Position numbers and translations under genes: made by a program. A stretch of DNA of 64,000 nucleotides from Sporosarcina jeotgali. GTDB lineage: Bacteria; Bacillota; Bacilli; Bacillales_A; Planococcaceae. Location of the stretch: positions 539,001 to 603,000 of the forward strand of contig NZ_CP116341.1 in assembly GCF_033304595.1 (NCBI RefSeq), in the 5' to 3' direction. Positions 53,095 to 61,790 of the stretch are shown in pieces. Below the pieces are notes generated by a model. That model saw nothing but the letters and a program-made list of their open reading frames with translations. It made no database searches and was not told the origin of the DNA. Each line of letters starts with the position of its first letter. The first letter of the stretch is position 1.

Positions 53095-53358
53095 TTAACG
53101 TTCGCAGGCGATGCCGTCTTTGTCACGATCTAATTTAGTGTGACTGTTATAAATTGCAGCGTTGACAGTCGGTGCATATTTAGTTTTCCCGCCTTTATTG
53201 CGCACCGTGGCATTCATCGATACTCCGCCCTTGTAGGTTTGATTCAGCATTGTGCAATTTTTAAATTTTGCTGGTGCCGCATCTGCAGGCTGTGCCGGTA
53301 TGGCTGCGACTCCTAAAGTTAATACGGCTGCAGTTAACACCGCTCCAATTTTCTTCAT
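53095..53358 (-). CDS. Secreted excalibur calcium-binding domain protein
   Basis: 87 residues from ATG 53356-53358 (GGAG upstream; the longer in-frame reading has no ribosome site). Signal peptide with an AXA-type cleavage site near ADAA, then an excalibur domain ending DRDKDGIACER, the DxDxDGxxCE calcium-binding motif, with a partner Cys in FKNCTML. Extracellular; these domains often accompany nucleases or surface proteins. Confidence 0.9.
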   Translation of the reverse strand: MKKIGAVLTAAVLTLGVAAIPAQPADAAPAKFKNCTMLNQTYKGGVSMNATVRNKGGKTKYAPTVNAAIYNSHTKLDRDKDGIACER

Positions 53359-53445
53359 CGTAAGCGCTCCATTCAAGTCTTGAATTTTAAGACAATTATA
53401 CAAGGTTTCCAAATGGATGGGAAGACAAATTGTTGGATGAATCGG

Positions 53446-53769
53446 TGGATTGTGTGCGCTGGCCGATAGATTCTTCTACGTGGCTGATAGTTTGCTGGAT
53501 ATGGCCGATTTATCATGAAGAGTGGCCGATTGTTTTCGCCACATGGCCGATTTTCTCTGCGATCTGGCCGATTCCACTCGCGCATCAAGAATGCCCGTCC
53601 CTAACGCGCGAAGCGCTACCAATTAATCCCTTAACGCGGTTGAATTGTGTTCCGTTATCGAGAAACTTCGCTAAGTGTCGGAGAAATCGCGCGTTGTGAT
53701 GGAGAAGATTCGTTCACTGACGAAGAAAGGTTTCCACATGTCGTACAAACCTTAAGAACTGTCGGAGAA
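53446..53769 (-). repeat. Ordered 21-bp repeat modules: A-B (minus orientation)
   Basis: Read on the minus strand the A-module begins at 53769 (five units, terminal unit with TTATCGAGAA on the plus strand) and the B-module at 53573 (five units, terminal ending near 53446). The distance is 196 bp. It lies between divergent excalibur and murR genes. Confidence 0.9.
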
Positions 53770-53846
53770 TGGAAAATGGGCAGCTGGCAGTGGATGGCGC
53801 TATCCCTAATCACACCTCCGAAAACTTCGAAACTTTCGATTGAACA

Positions 53847-53876
53847 TTGTCAAAAGACTCTCACTTCGTTCATAAT
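53847..53876 (+). promoter_or_regulatory. Possible murR promoter
   Basis: TTGTCA (53847-53852), 18 bp, CATAAT (53871-53876), about 28 bases before murR. The -10 overlaps an 11-base dyad TTCATAATGAA that could be an autoregulatory site. Confidence 0.5.
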
Positions 53877-53904
53877 GAAAGGAATAGAGTAGGAGGGGAA
53901 TTAG

Positions 53905-54744
53905 ATGCTGGGACAAATTAGAGGGCAATTGAACCGGTTCTCGAAAACAGAGCTTAGAATCGCAGAATATATCCTGAACAACGCAGAACTGATTCCGACC
54001 ATGACGACTAAGGAATTGGCGGCGAAGACGGACGTCAGTGAAGCATCTGTCGTGCGCTTTACAAAGTCTGTAGGGATTGCCAGCTTCAAGGCGTTCAAGA
54101 TTTTATTGGCACAGGAGCTTGCAACCACGGAAGAGTACATAACGGATTTTTCAATCACACAGAAGAAAGACTCTCCTTATGAATTGTTTCAAAAAGTGGT
54201 CCATGTCAACCGCGGGGCGATCGATTTGCTGCTTGCTTCTATTGAAAAGAAAGAACTTGAAAAGGCAGTCAAAGCGTTTCAATCGGCGCATCGTATTTTG
54301 TTTTACGGAGTAGGCGGGTCGGCGATTGCAGCGATGGATGCTCAATTTAAATTTGCGAAACTCGGTTACCAAGTGGAATATCATGCAGACTTTCATTACA
54401 TGCTGTCGGTAATCCCATTTTTGAGCGAGAACGATATTTTTGTAGCCATCAGTATGTCTGGTGAAACGAAAGACGTCGTTGAACTGGCGCGGTTTGCGAA
54501 GAAACAGGGGGCTACGCTCATTAGCATTACCAATCTGAACAAATCCCCTCTCTCAAAGGAGTCGGATATTCAACTGGCAACACCGAATGTCGAGAAGGAT
54601 TTTCGCGTTGGCAGTATTACGTCACGCATGACACAGCTGACCGTTATTGATAGCTTATATATCAGTCTCGTGAACCAAATGGGCGAGTCTATCATCGATC
54701 GATACCAGAACGCGCGGGAACAGGCGGTGAAATTGAGAAGGTAA
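53905..54744 (+). CDS. murR: RpiR-family regulator, MurR-like
   Basis: 279 residues: an N-terminal RpiR helix-turn-helix (ELAAKTDVSEASVVRFTKSV) and a C-terminal SIS sugar-phosphate domain (YGVGGSAIAAMD, SMSGETKDVVELA). Likely represses the following MurNAc genes and is relieved by MurNAc-6-phosphate. Context (murQ, murP, mupG) supports the symbol. GGAGGGG upstream. Confidence 0.87.
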   Translation: MLGQIRGQLNRFSKTELRIAEYILNNAELIPTMTTKELAAKTDVSEASVVRFTKSVGIASFKAFKILLAQELATTEEYITDFSITQKKDSPYELFQKVVHVNRGAIDLLLASIEKKELEKAVKAFQSAHRILFYGVGGSAIAAMDAQFKFAKLGYQVEYHADFHYMLSVIPFLSENDIFVAISMSGETKDVVELARFAKKQGATLISITNLNKSPLSKESDIQLATPNVEKDFRVGSITSRMTQLTVIDSLYISLVNQMGESIIDRYQNAREQAVKLRR

Positions 54745-54760
54745 TGAATTTTGCATAAAA

Positions 54761-54775
54761 TGAAATTACATTTCA
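54761..54775. promoter_or_regulatory. Candidate MurR operator
   Basis: TGAAATTACATTTCA is a perfect dyad with a three-base centre, 18 bp upstream of the murQ -35. Confidence 0.5.
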
Positions 54776-54793
54776 TATATTAGTAATAAACTA

Positions 54794-54823
54794 TTGACTT
54801 ATAATTTCTCAAGAGCGTACAAT
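54794..54823 (+). promoter_or_regulatory. Promoter of murQ-murP-mupG
   Basis: TTGACT (54794-54799), 18 bp, TACAAT (54818-54823). Confidence 0.7.
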
Positions 54824-54855
54824 AGAGCCAATGAATTGGTGAAAGGAGTGGGCGC

Positions 54856-55749
54856 ATGCTTGAGAAATTGGGCACGGAACAACGCAATGCACATACGATG
54901 TCATTAGACACGATGAGTGTCACAGATGTGCTAAAAGCGATGAATAAAGAAGATGGCTCTGTAATTGAGGTGATTTACCAACAGTTGCCGAAGATCGAAG
55001 AAACAGTAAATGCCGTGATTGATTCGTTTCAAAAAGGCGGAAGACTGATTTACGTTGGGGCAGGAACAAGCGGCCGTCTTGGAATTTTGGATGCAGTTGA
55101 ATGTGTACCGACATTTGGTGTCTCACCAGATATGGTCGTTGGTTTAATAGCCGGAGGGTTGAAAGCGTTCACAAAAGCTGTAGAAGGCGCTGAAGACGAT
55201 CCCGAGCTGGGCGTTCAAGATTTAAAGGATATTCAGATGAATGAAACCGATACCGTCATTGGAATCGCGGCAAGCGGAAGAACCCCTTATGTGATTGGTG
55301 CACTGGACTATGCACGCGAAACAGCTGCCCATACAGTGAGCATTAGCTGTAACGCAGGCGCTGAAATGAGCAGCCATGCTGACATTGTAATTGAACTCGC
55401 AACTGGCCCCGAAGTATTAACAGGGTCCACTCGATTAAAAGCAGGAAGCGCACAGAAAATGGTTCTCAATATGATTTCAACTGCCGCGATGATTGGAATC
55501 GGCAAAGCATACGAGAACTTGATGATTGACGTTCAAGCGACGAACTTGAAGCTTCAGGAGCGTTCAAAACGCATCATCATGGAAGCAACAGGTGCTGATT
55601 TAGAAACGGCAGCATCTTTCTATGAAGCTTCCGGAAAACATGTGAAAACAGCGACCGTCATGATTTTACTTGATTGTTCAAGAGAACAGGCGCAAGAACG
55701 AATCCAAGCAACAGGCGGGTTTGTTCGAAAAGCTACGCAGCAAGCATAA
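54856..55749 (+). CDS. murQ: N-acetylmuramic acid 6-phosphate etherase
   Basis: 297 residues, SIS-domain lyase. Signature GAGTSGRLGILDAVECVPTFG and the later GSTRLKAGSAQKMVLNM. Cleaves the lactyl ether of MurNAc-6-P to give GlcNAc-6-P and lactate in the cytoplasm. Strong AAAGGAGTG ribosome site. First gene of the catabolic operon. Confidence 0.95.
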   Translation: MLEKLGTEQRNAHTMSLDTMSVTDVLKAMNKEDGSVIEVIYQQLPKIEETVNAVIDSFQKGGRLIYVGAGTSGRLGILDAVECVPTFGVSPDMVVGLIAGGLKAFTKAVEGAEDDPELGVQDLKDIQMNETDTVIGIAASGRTPYVIGALDYARETAAHTVSISCNAGAEMSSHADIVIELATGPEVLTGSTRLKAGSAQKMVLNMISTAAMIGIGKAYENLMIDVQATNLKLQERSKRIIMEATGADLETAASFYEASGKHVKTATVMILLDCSREQAQERIQATGGFVRKATQQA

Positions 55750-55799
55750 AATGGTTTTGTTGAGTCATTCACTAGCAGTTAAGAGAGGGAGGGTGCAGG

Positions 55800-57179
55800 A
55801 TGAGAAAAGAGCAGCAAATGGCGACGGGCATACTGGAACACGTTGGCGGCAGAGATAACATTCGTAAAATCGCCCACTGTATGACGCGGCTTCGTCTAAC
55901 ATTGAAAGACGATAGTAAAGCAGATATTGCGGCATTGAAAAAAGTCGAAGGTGTCATGGGGGTTGTCGTCGACGAAACTTTACAGGTCGTCATCGGACCC
56001 GGGACTGTGAACCGGGTTGCAGATGAAATGAGTCAGCTGACAGGTCTTGGAATCGGGGAAGAGTCAGAACCCGAGTATGACAGCTTAACATTTGAAGAAC
56101 GTGCTGCGATTGACAACGAACGCAGAAAAGAGAAAAACCGGACACCGTTCAAAAGTTTCCTAAGAAGAATTGGTAACATTTTCATCCCTCTGATTCCGGG
56201 ACTCGTTGCATCAGGAATTATTAACGGAGCGGCGAACTTTGCGAAAAACGCAGGTGTCGATCCGACCCAAACATGGATGCAGATTTTGCTGCTTCTCGGA
56301 ACGAGTGTCTTCACGTACTTGGCAGTCATTGTCGGTTGGAACACAGCGAAAGAATTCGGTGGAACACCTGTGCTTGGCGCCATCGCCGGTATGTTCTTAT
56401 TCAATCCATTCCTTGCAGAAATTACGATTTATGGTGAACCGTTAGTTGTCGGGCGCGGGGGGTTATTTGGGGTCATCTTTGCTGCATTCCTAATGACATT
56501 TGTTGAAAAGAATGTGCGTAAGGTAATGCCGGCAGCGATTGATATCATCTTTACTCCGCTGATTACCGTACTTACTGTTGGCTTCTTCTCGCTTTATGCA
56601 ATTGTACCGGTTGCTGGCTTATTAGCTGATGGAATTACAAAAGGACTGACAGCAGTTCTTGATGTAGGCGGAGTTTTTGCCGGGGCTATCCTTGCAGGAT
56701 TCTTCTTACCGCTCGTCATGGTAGGATTGCATCATGGACTCACACCAATCCACTTGGAATTAATCAACACATTCGGTAATACCGCGTTGCTGACAATTCT
56801 AGCAATGGCTGGAGCCGGACAAGTGGGTGCCGCAATGGCAATCTTCGTGAAAACGAAAAACCATCGTCTCCGTAATATTATTAAAGGGGCATTGCCGGTA
56901 GGATTCCTAGGAATTGGGGAACCGCTGCTCTACGGAGTTACATTGCCGCTCGGCCGCCCGTTCATTACCGCTTGTATGGGTGCAGCGCTCGGCGGCGCAT
57001 TCCAAGCAGTGATGCACACGGCAGCGACAGGGATTGGTGTATCAGGAATTTCCCTCATTCCGCTCATCGATGACGGCAAGTACTTGTACTACTTCCTTGG
57101 ACTTCTAATCGCGTATGGCGGCGGATTCTTGTTCACCTATCTATTTGGATTCAAAGAAGAAATGGCACGCGATATTTAA
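55800..57179 (+). CDS. murP: PTS MurNAc-type EIIBC component
   Basis: 459 residues: EIIB domain (1-85) with phospho-acceptor Cys27 in KIAHCMTRLRL, linker, then EIIC with about ten helices (PLIPGLVASGIINGAANF, GLHHGLTPIHLE, GIGEPLLYGVTLPLGRPF). No EIIA domain, as in MurP, which borrows EIIA-Glc. Imports and phosphorylates MurNAc to MurNAc-6-P, the MurQ substrate. Confidence 0.9.
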   Translation: MRKEQQMATGILEHVGGRDNIRKIAHCMTRLRLTLKDDSKADIAALKKVEGVMGVVVDETLQVVIGPGTVNRVADEMSQLTGLGIGEESEPEYDSLTFEERAAIDNERRKEKNRTPFKSFLRRIGNIFIPLIPGLVASGIINGAANFAKNAGVDPTQTWMQILLLLGTSVFTYLAVIVGWNTAKEFGGTPVLGAIAGMFLFNPFLAEITIYGEPLVVGRGGLFGVIFAAFLMTFVEKNVRKVMPAAIDIIFTPLITVLTVGFFSLYAIVPVAGLLADGITKGLTAVLDVGGVFAGAILAGFFLPLVMVGLHHGLTPIHLELINTFGNTALLTILAMAGAGQVGAAMAIFVKTKNHRLRNIIKGALPVGFLGIGEPLLYGVTLPLGRPFITACMGAALGGAFQAVMHTAATGIGVSGISLIPLIDDGKYLYYFLGLLIAYGGGFLFTYLFGFKEEMARDI

Positions 57180-57260
57180 CAGAAAACAGCATTCGTCTCC
57201 ATTAGCGATAATGGGGATGAGTGCCTTACTTTTTGTTACGGGAAAAGGATGGTGAACGAG

Positions 57261-58331
57261 ATGCTCGGCATGTCGGTCTATTTAGGAACGGTCAGCTTCA
57301 CAGAACACGAAAAACGGTTACGTGAGATGAATTCTGCGGGCTTTCAATCCATTTTCACGTCACTGCATATTCCAGAAAATGATGCGTCTGCCTACAAGGA
57401 TGAAGTTCAACAGCTTGGGAAGTTAGCACAAGAGCTAGGAATGGAGCTGATGGTGGATGTCAGTCCCAGTGCGCTCGACAATCTTGGATTTACATGGGAC
57501 CAAGCAGAAGGATTGCTCGAATGGGGAATTAGCGGATTGCGTCTCGATTACGGAATCTCTCCGAAAGTGATCGCGGAATTGTCACAAGTGATGCGTATCG
57601 CGCTGAATGCGAGCACGGTGACCCATGAAGAATTAAGTGAGATGAAAGCTGAAGGGCTGCGTCTGGAAGCGACGGAAGCATGGCATAACTTCTATCCGAG
57701 GCCGGAAACGGCACTGGATCTGGCTGATTTCATTCAACGAAACAGCTGGCTGCATGATGAAGGTGTGCGTGTTATGGCGTTTGCACCTGGAGATGGCCAA
57801 CTTAGAGGTCCGCTCTTTGAGACGTTGCCTACGCTTGAAAAACACCGGCACGTATCACCGCTCGCAGCAAGTTTAGAGCTGATGAAAGAGGCATATGTCG
57901 ATAAAGTTCTCATCGGGGACCCGGGTTTAAGTGAGACAAGCCTAGCGCAATTTAAAGCATATCAGAAAAATATCATCCAACTGCGCGCGAAGTCATTTGA
58001 ACAAGCAGACCCAAAAGCATTAAAAATGGCTGGGACACTCCATACAAATCGTCCGGACAGCGCTCGGGATGTCATTCGTTCCAGTGAATCCCGGCCTGCG
58101 GCAATGAAATCAGGAAGTTCCGTTCCTGCACACTATTGCGCACCGCGGCCGAAAGGAACAATCACTGTCGATAATGAGCGCTATTTACGTTATCAAGGTG
58201 AGCTTCAAGTGACGAAAATCGATTTATCAGCAGATGAGAGAGTGAATGTCCTGGGTCAAGTGATCGAAGAGGATAAGGCTTTACTGAAATACATCGGCGG
58301 CAACCAACAATTTGAACTAGTTTGGTGTTGA
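57261..58331 (+). CDS. mupG: MupG-family (DUF871) 6-phospho-N-acetylmuramidase
   Basis: 356 residues, TIM barrel plus C-terminal beta domain of the former DUF871 family; opening LGMSVYLGTVSF, then FTSLHIPEND and NFYPRPETALD. In S. aureus MupG splits the phosphorylated disaccharide MurNAc-6P-GlcNAc in the cytoplasm. Its place directly after murQ and murP is the known arrangement. The start could be ATG 57249 or 57261; the second matches the family N-terminus. Confidence 0.88.
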   Translation: MLGMSVYLGTVSFTEHEKRLREMNSAGFQSIFTSLHIPENDASAYKDEVQQLGKLAQELGMELMVDVSPSALDNLGFTWDQAEGLLEWGISGLRLDYGISPKVIAELSQVMRIALNASTVTHEELSEMKAEGLRLEATEAWHNFYPRPETALDLADFIQRNSWLHDEGVRVMAFAPGDGQLRGPLFETLPTLEKHRHVSPLAASLELMKEAYVDKVLIGDPGLSETSLAQFKAYQKNIIQLRAKSFEQADPKALKMAGTLHTNRPDSARDVIRSSESRPAAMKSGSSVPAHYCAPRPKGTITVDNERYLRYQGELQVTKIDLSADERVNVLGQVIEEDKALLKYIGGNQQFELVWC

Positions 58332-58339
58332 AAAGGTCA

Positions 58340-58378
58340 AAAAACTCACCTTCAATATTAGCGGAAGGTGAGTTTTCA
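58340..58378. terminator. Bidirectional terminator
   Basis: AAACTCACCTT pairs with AAGGTGAGTTTT, between the mur operon and the convergent DK-repeat gene. Confidence 0.88.
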
Positions 58379-58383
58379 TTTGG

Positions 58384-59733
58384 TTATTTCACATAGAATG
58401 TTTTCTTGATTGATTTCTTCAACGTTTTACCATTATGGCTCTTAATCTCTTTGTCGATAAACAACGTATATCGCTCACCTGTTTTATATGCCTGCTGTGG
58501 TGTAATGACAAGGGATTTCGTTGCAAGATCATATGTGGTAGTAGTTGCAATTAAATTATTAGCAGAATCAACAACTACTACATTCAATTCAGAAATTGCT
58601 TGTTCATCTAATGGTTTACTGAACTTAATGTTCCAAGGTTTGAAAGCATCTTCAACGGGTGCCTCTGGTTTAACTTCAGCATCCTGCTCATTCTTAATTT
58701 TCTCGATGACAGTGTTTTGAATGCCGTTTATTTTATCTGTTGCAGCGGTTAAGTCCAGACGCAATTGCTCAATGCGTTCATAGCGTGAAGTGAGTAAGGC
58801 CGGGTCTGAAATACGTGTTGCGAATGAATCTAACTGACGAGATATACCATCTAAACGATGGCTAAGAGAAGTGAATTTACCAGTGTAATCGTTATACTCT
58901 TCAACTGCATCTTCAAGTTCTTCAGCAAGATCCGCTTCTTTTTCAGCTTTGTCCTCAGCTTCCTCTTCAGCCTTTTCCTGTTCGTCTTCCGCTTTTTCTT
59001 TGTCTAGTTCGGCTTGTTTTTCAGCTTCTTCTTTATCTTTCTGTGCTTGCTTTTCCGCTTTTTCTTTCTCTTTTTCAGCTTGTTTCTCAGCCTTTTCTTT
59101 TTCCTTGTCTGTTAACGGTTTTTCAGAAGGAGCTGCATCCTCTTCCTGCGATTTAACTGGCACATTGGGAACGTTTAAAGGCAGAACAAGGCCTGGATTC
59201 TCTTCGGTGGGTTGTTGTTCTTGATTTTGGTCTTTAACCTTGTCTTTATCTTTATCTTTGTCTTTGTCTTTATCTTTATCTTTATCTTTATCTTTGTCTT
59301 TGTCTTTGTCTTTATCTTTATCTTTGTCTTTATCTTTATCTTTGTCTTTGTCTTTATCTTTGTCTTTATTCTTATCTTTGTCTTTGTCCTGATCTCTGTC
59401 GTTATCATCATCAGATGTCATTTTCTCGAATTTGTTTTGGTATTTGACAATGAGCTCTTCTACTTTCATTAATTGCTTATCAATTGAAAGTAATTGCTTT
59501 TCAGCGCCCTTATTGGAGTAGTCTCCACCGTTTTGCTGCTCGCTTCCATATCCAGGATTTTGTCCATTTGGGTTATTTGATCCTGATTGGTTTCCATTAT
59601 AATAAGGGTTTTCATAACCGTTAGGATTCCCTGGGTTTGACGAATTATCATAAGCTGATGCAATGGATATTGGTGACAAAAATGTACTAGCTGCGAATGT
59701 AGCGGCAATAATAGGTGCGTATAACTTCTTCAT
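58384..59733 (-). CDS. Secreted DK-repeat and coiled-coil protein with C-terminal Ig-like domain
   Basis: 449 residues from ATG 59731-59733, seven bases after AGAGGAG. Signal peptide (1-25), an Asn/Gly/Tyr/Pro-rich segment (36-75), a helical stretch, an uninterrupted run of about 28 Asp-Lys pairs (about residues 112-172), a Lys/Glu/Ala coiled coil (about 200-290), and a last domain resembling SbsA/Big_5-type Ig modules (NIKFSKPLDEQAISELN, TYTLFIDKEI-like ERYTLFIDKEI). No LPXTG or SLH anchor, so it is released or bound by charge. Neighbour genes give no clue. Confidence 0.85.
   Translation of the reverse strand: MKKLYAPIIAATFAASTFLSPISIASAYDNSSNPGNPNGYENPYYNGNQSGSNNPNGQNPGYGSEQQNGGDYSNKGAEKQLLSIDKQLMKVEELIVKYQNKFEKMTSDDDNDRDQDKDKDKNKDKDKDKDKDKDKDKDKDKDKDKDKDKDKDKDKDKDKDKDKDKVKDQNQEQQPTEENPGLVLPLNVPNVPVKSQEEDAAPSEKPLTDKEKEKAEKQAEKEKEKAEKQAQKDKEEAEKQAELDKEKAEDEQEKAEEEAEDKAEKEADLAEELEDAVEEYNDYTGKFTSLSHRLDGISRQLDSFATRISDPALLTSRYERIEQLRLDLTAATDKINGIQNTVIEKIKNEQDAEVKPEAPVEDAFKPWNIKFSKPLDEQAISELNVVVVDSANNLIATTTTYDLATKSLVITPQQAYKTGERYTLFIDKEIKSHNGKTLKKSIKKTFYVK
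59235..59400 (-). repeat. Hexanucleotide (GAYAAR) tandem repeat inside the DK-repeat gene
   Basis: About 28 in-frame hexamers GA(T/C)AA(A/G) encode alternating Asp-Lys. Third-position differences (GAT/GAC) break perfect identity, which limits but does not abolish slippage; unit gain or loss would keep the frame. Confidence 0.92.
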
Positions 59734-59936
59734 GCTTATTCTCCTCTGGCCATTTGGCAATTTATAATTTTATGTAATTAAATCGTACACCTGGAAAGTT
59801 GACTAATCCTAGTGCCAAATGAAACTATTTACGTAACTGGAAATATGTTTTTGAAACTTCAATAGGCATAAATACCTTATATGAACTATGCATAATATAC
59901 AACTTGTACAGGGATAATGGCTTATTAAGGAAGATG

Positions 59937-59964
59937 AAAAACGCCTCGCCACATGGGCGAAGCG
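59937..59964 (-). terminator. Terminator of the acyl-CoA ligase operon
   Basis: Minus strand CGCTTCGCC pairs with GGCGAGGCG and is followed by TTTTT. Confidence 0.78.
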
Positions 59965-59971
59965 CGCTCAA

Positions 59972-61705
59972 TCATTGGTTTTCAAGTTCCATCTTTTTCA
60001 AATGGATCTTTGAAATCTTTCCGGCAGCCGTCATTGGGAATTGTTCCATGAACTCAAGTTCACGCACTTTAGAGTAATGGACGACGCGTTCGTTCGTGTA
60101 GGTCATCAACTCTACAACGCTAAGCGTGCTTCCAGGTTTGACAATGACAAATGCTTTTGGAATCTCTCCAACGCCTTCCACAGGCTTCCCGATCACAATC
60201 GCATTTTGCACCGCAGGGTGGGAGACGATTACTTCTTCGATCCGGCTGGGATATACGTTATATCCATTGTAGATCAGCATTTCTTTTTTACGATCCACGA
60301 TTGCCAGGTAGCCTTCTTCATCGATAATTCCGATATCACCGGTATGCAGCCAGCCACCGCGAAGCGTCGCCGCAGTTTCTTCGGGTTTATTTAAATAACC
60401 TTTCATCACTTGCGGCCCTTTAATACAAATCTCGCCGCTTTCGCCTGAAGGGAGAGGTTCTTCACTGATTCCATCAAGCGAAACGACTTTGATTTCCGTA
60501 TTATACGTAGGCAGTCCAACAGTTCCAATTTTATGGACTCCGCCCGAAATCATAACACTGCCAGCCACAGATGCAGTGGCTTCCGTCAATCCGTAGCCTT
60601 CCCCAACACGCGCATTCGGGAACATTTCTTTCAGCAAGCCCATTTCTTTTTGAGAAAGCGGGGCAGCTCCAGAGCTGATGTTGCGAATGGCAGAGAAATC
60701 ATACGAGTCGATTCCCGGCAAATTCAGCAGCACATTCCACATAGCAGGTGCTCCGTTAATAGAAGAAACTTTGTATTTCTCCATTAACTCTAAGAACTGG
60801 GCAGGGACAAAACGATCCGGTAATAGTGTCGTTACGCCTTGCGCCATAGGGGAAACGATCATGCCGATTCCGCCGGTAATATGGAACAGCGGGGAAGGGC
60901 TTAACCGAATCTCCTCCCCAAGGGGAATCAAATACTTTTTCTTGTAAGATTCCCTGTCCTGATCTACCGCAACAAAACGCAAGGCTCCATCCTCATCGAC
61001 CACAGGCAATGCCCCAGCTGTCCACGCTGCAATTTGTGTAATATTGCTCACTAAGTTCGCATGTGTGATCATGACGCCTTTCGGACTTCCTGTCGTACCG
61101 CCGGTGTAAGCGATGTGCACTAAGTCTTCCTGCGGATCAATGCCAGGATCGAATTCTTCGTCCGACGCAGCAGCTTTCAGTGCCGCAAAACTGTGCCATC
61201 CGTCGAAAGTTGAGACATCTGCGGGAGTCTCATTCGAATAGATCTCGGATTCACCGGTCATGATGACTTGCTGTACACCTGTATCCGCAAGTACTTCCTG
61301 AATCGACTTTGCCACCGATTCGTGCGTAATGACGACTTTCGTTTCAGAGTCATTCAATTGATACGTCAAGTCACCGGCAGGCAAGTATGGATTCAGTGGG
61401 GAGTAAGCAGCCCCGGATAAAATAATTCCATAATACGCAGCTACGTATTGAGGACATGTAGGAAGGTGTGTAGACACCGTCATCCCGCGTCCTACGCCAA
61501 GCGTACGCAGTGCATTTGCAAACCTTTTTGCTTCTGTGTAAATCTGGTCATACGTAATCCGTGTGTCGCGATAAATGTAAGCATCTTTAGGACCGTATTG
61601 CTTAACGCTTCCTTTTAAGATGGCTCCTGCTGACACATTCGGAATGTCGAGTACTTCTGGCAAATCTTGATCGTAATTTTCTCTTTTTGAAAGTTTAACG
61701 TTCAT
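59972..61705 (-). CDS. AMP-dependent acyl/aryl-CoA ligase
   Basis: 577 residues, adenylate-forming (ANL) family. P-loop YTGGTTGSPKGV, A5 motif GEGYGLTEAT, A7 HTGDIG, A8 DRKKEMLIYNGYNVYPSRIEE, and the A10 lysine in MTAAGKISK. Activates a carboxylate with ATP and joins it to CoA. GGAGGCGG upstream of the ATG. It lies 85 bases after the aldehyde dehydrogenase gene; together they could convert an aldehyde to acid and then acyl-CoA. The chain type (fatty or aromatic) is open. Confidence 0.9.
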   Translation of the reverse strand: MNVKLSKRENYDQDLPEVLDIPNVSAGAILKGSVKQYGPKDAYIYRDTRITYDQIYTEAKRFANALRTLGVGRGMTVSTHLPTCPQYVAAYYGIILSGAAYSPLNPYLPAGDLTYQLNDSETKVVITHESVAKSIQEVLADTGVQQVIMTGESEIYSNETPADVSTFDGWHSFAALKAAASDEEFDPGIDPQEDLVHIAYTGGTTGSPKGVMITHANLVSNITQIAAWTAGALPVVDEDGALRFVAVDQDRESYKKKYLIPLGEEIRLSPSPLFHITGGIGMIVSPMAQGVTTLLPDRFVPAQFLELMEKYKVSSINGAPAMWNVLLNLPGIDSYDFSAIRNISSGAAPLSQKEMGLLKEMFPNARVGEGYGLTEATASVAGSVMISGGVHKIGTVGLPTYNTEIKVVSLDGISEEPLPSGESGEICIKGPQVMKGYLNKPEETAATLRGGWLHTGDIGIIDEEGYLAIVDRKKEMLIYNGYNVYPSRIEEVIVSHPAVQNAIVIGKPVEGVGEIPKAFVIVKPGSTLSVVELMTYTNERVVHYSKVRELEFMEQFPMTAAGKISKIHLKKMELENQ

Positions 61706-61790
61706 TTGACCACCGCCTCCCTCGAATATAGACCCAATCCCTCTGAATTAAAGTATCTCGATTGGCGTGAACACCAACCGAGATTGGAAA

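Noticed and set aside
59212..59472. Antisense ORF encoding a Phe/Val/Ile-rich peptide opposite the DK repeat
   Set aside because: It is the complement of the GAYAAR hexamer repeat, with no ribosome site.
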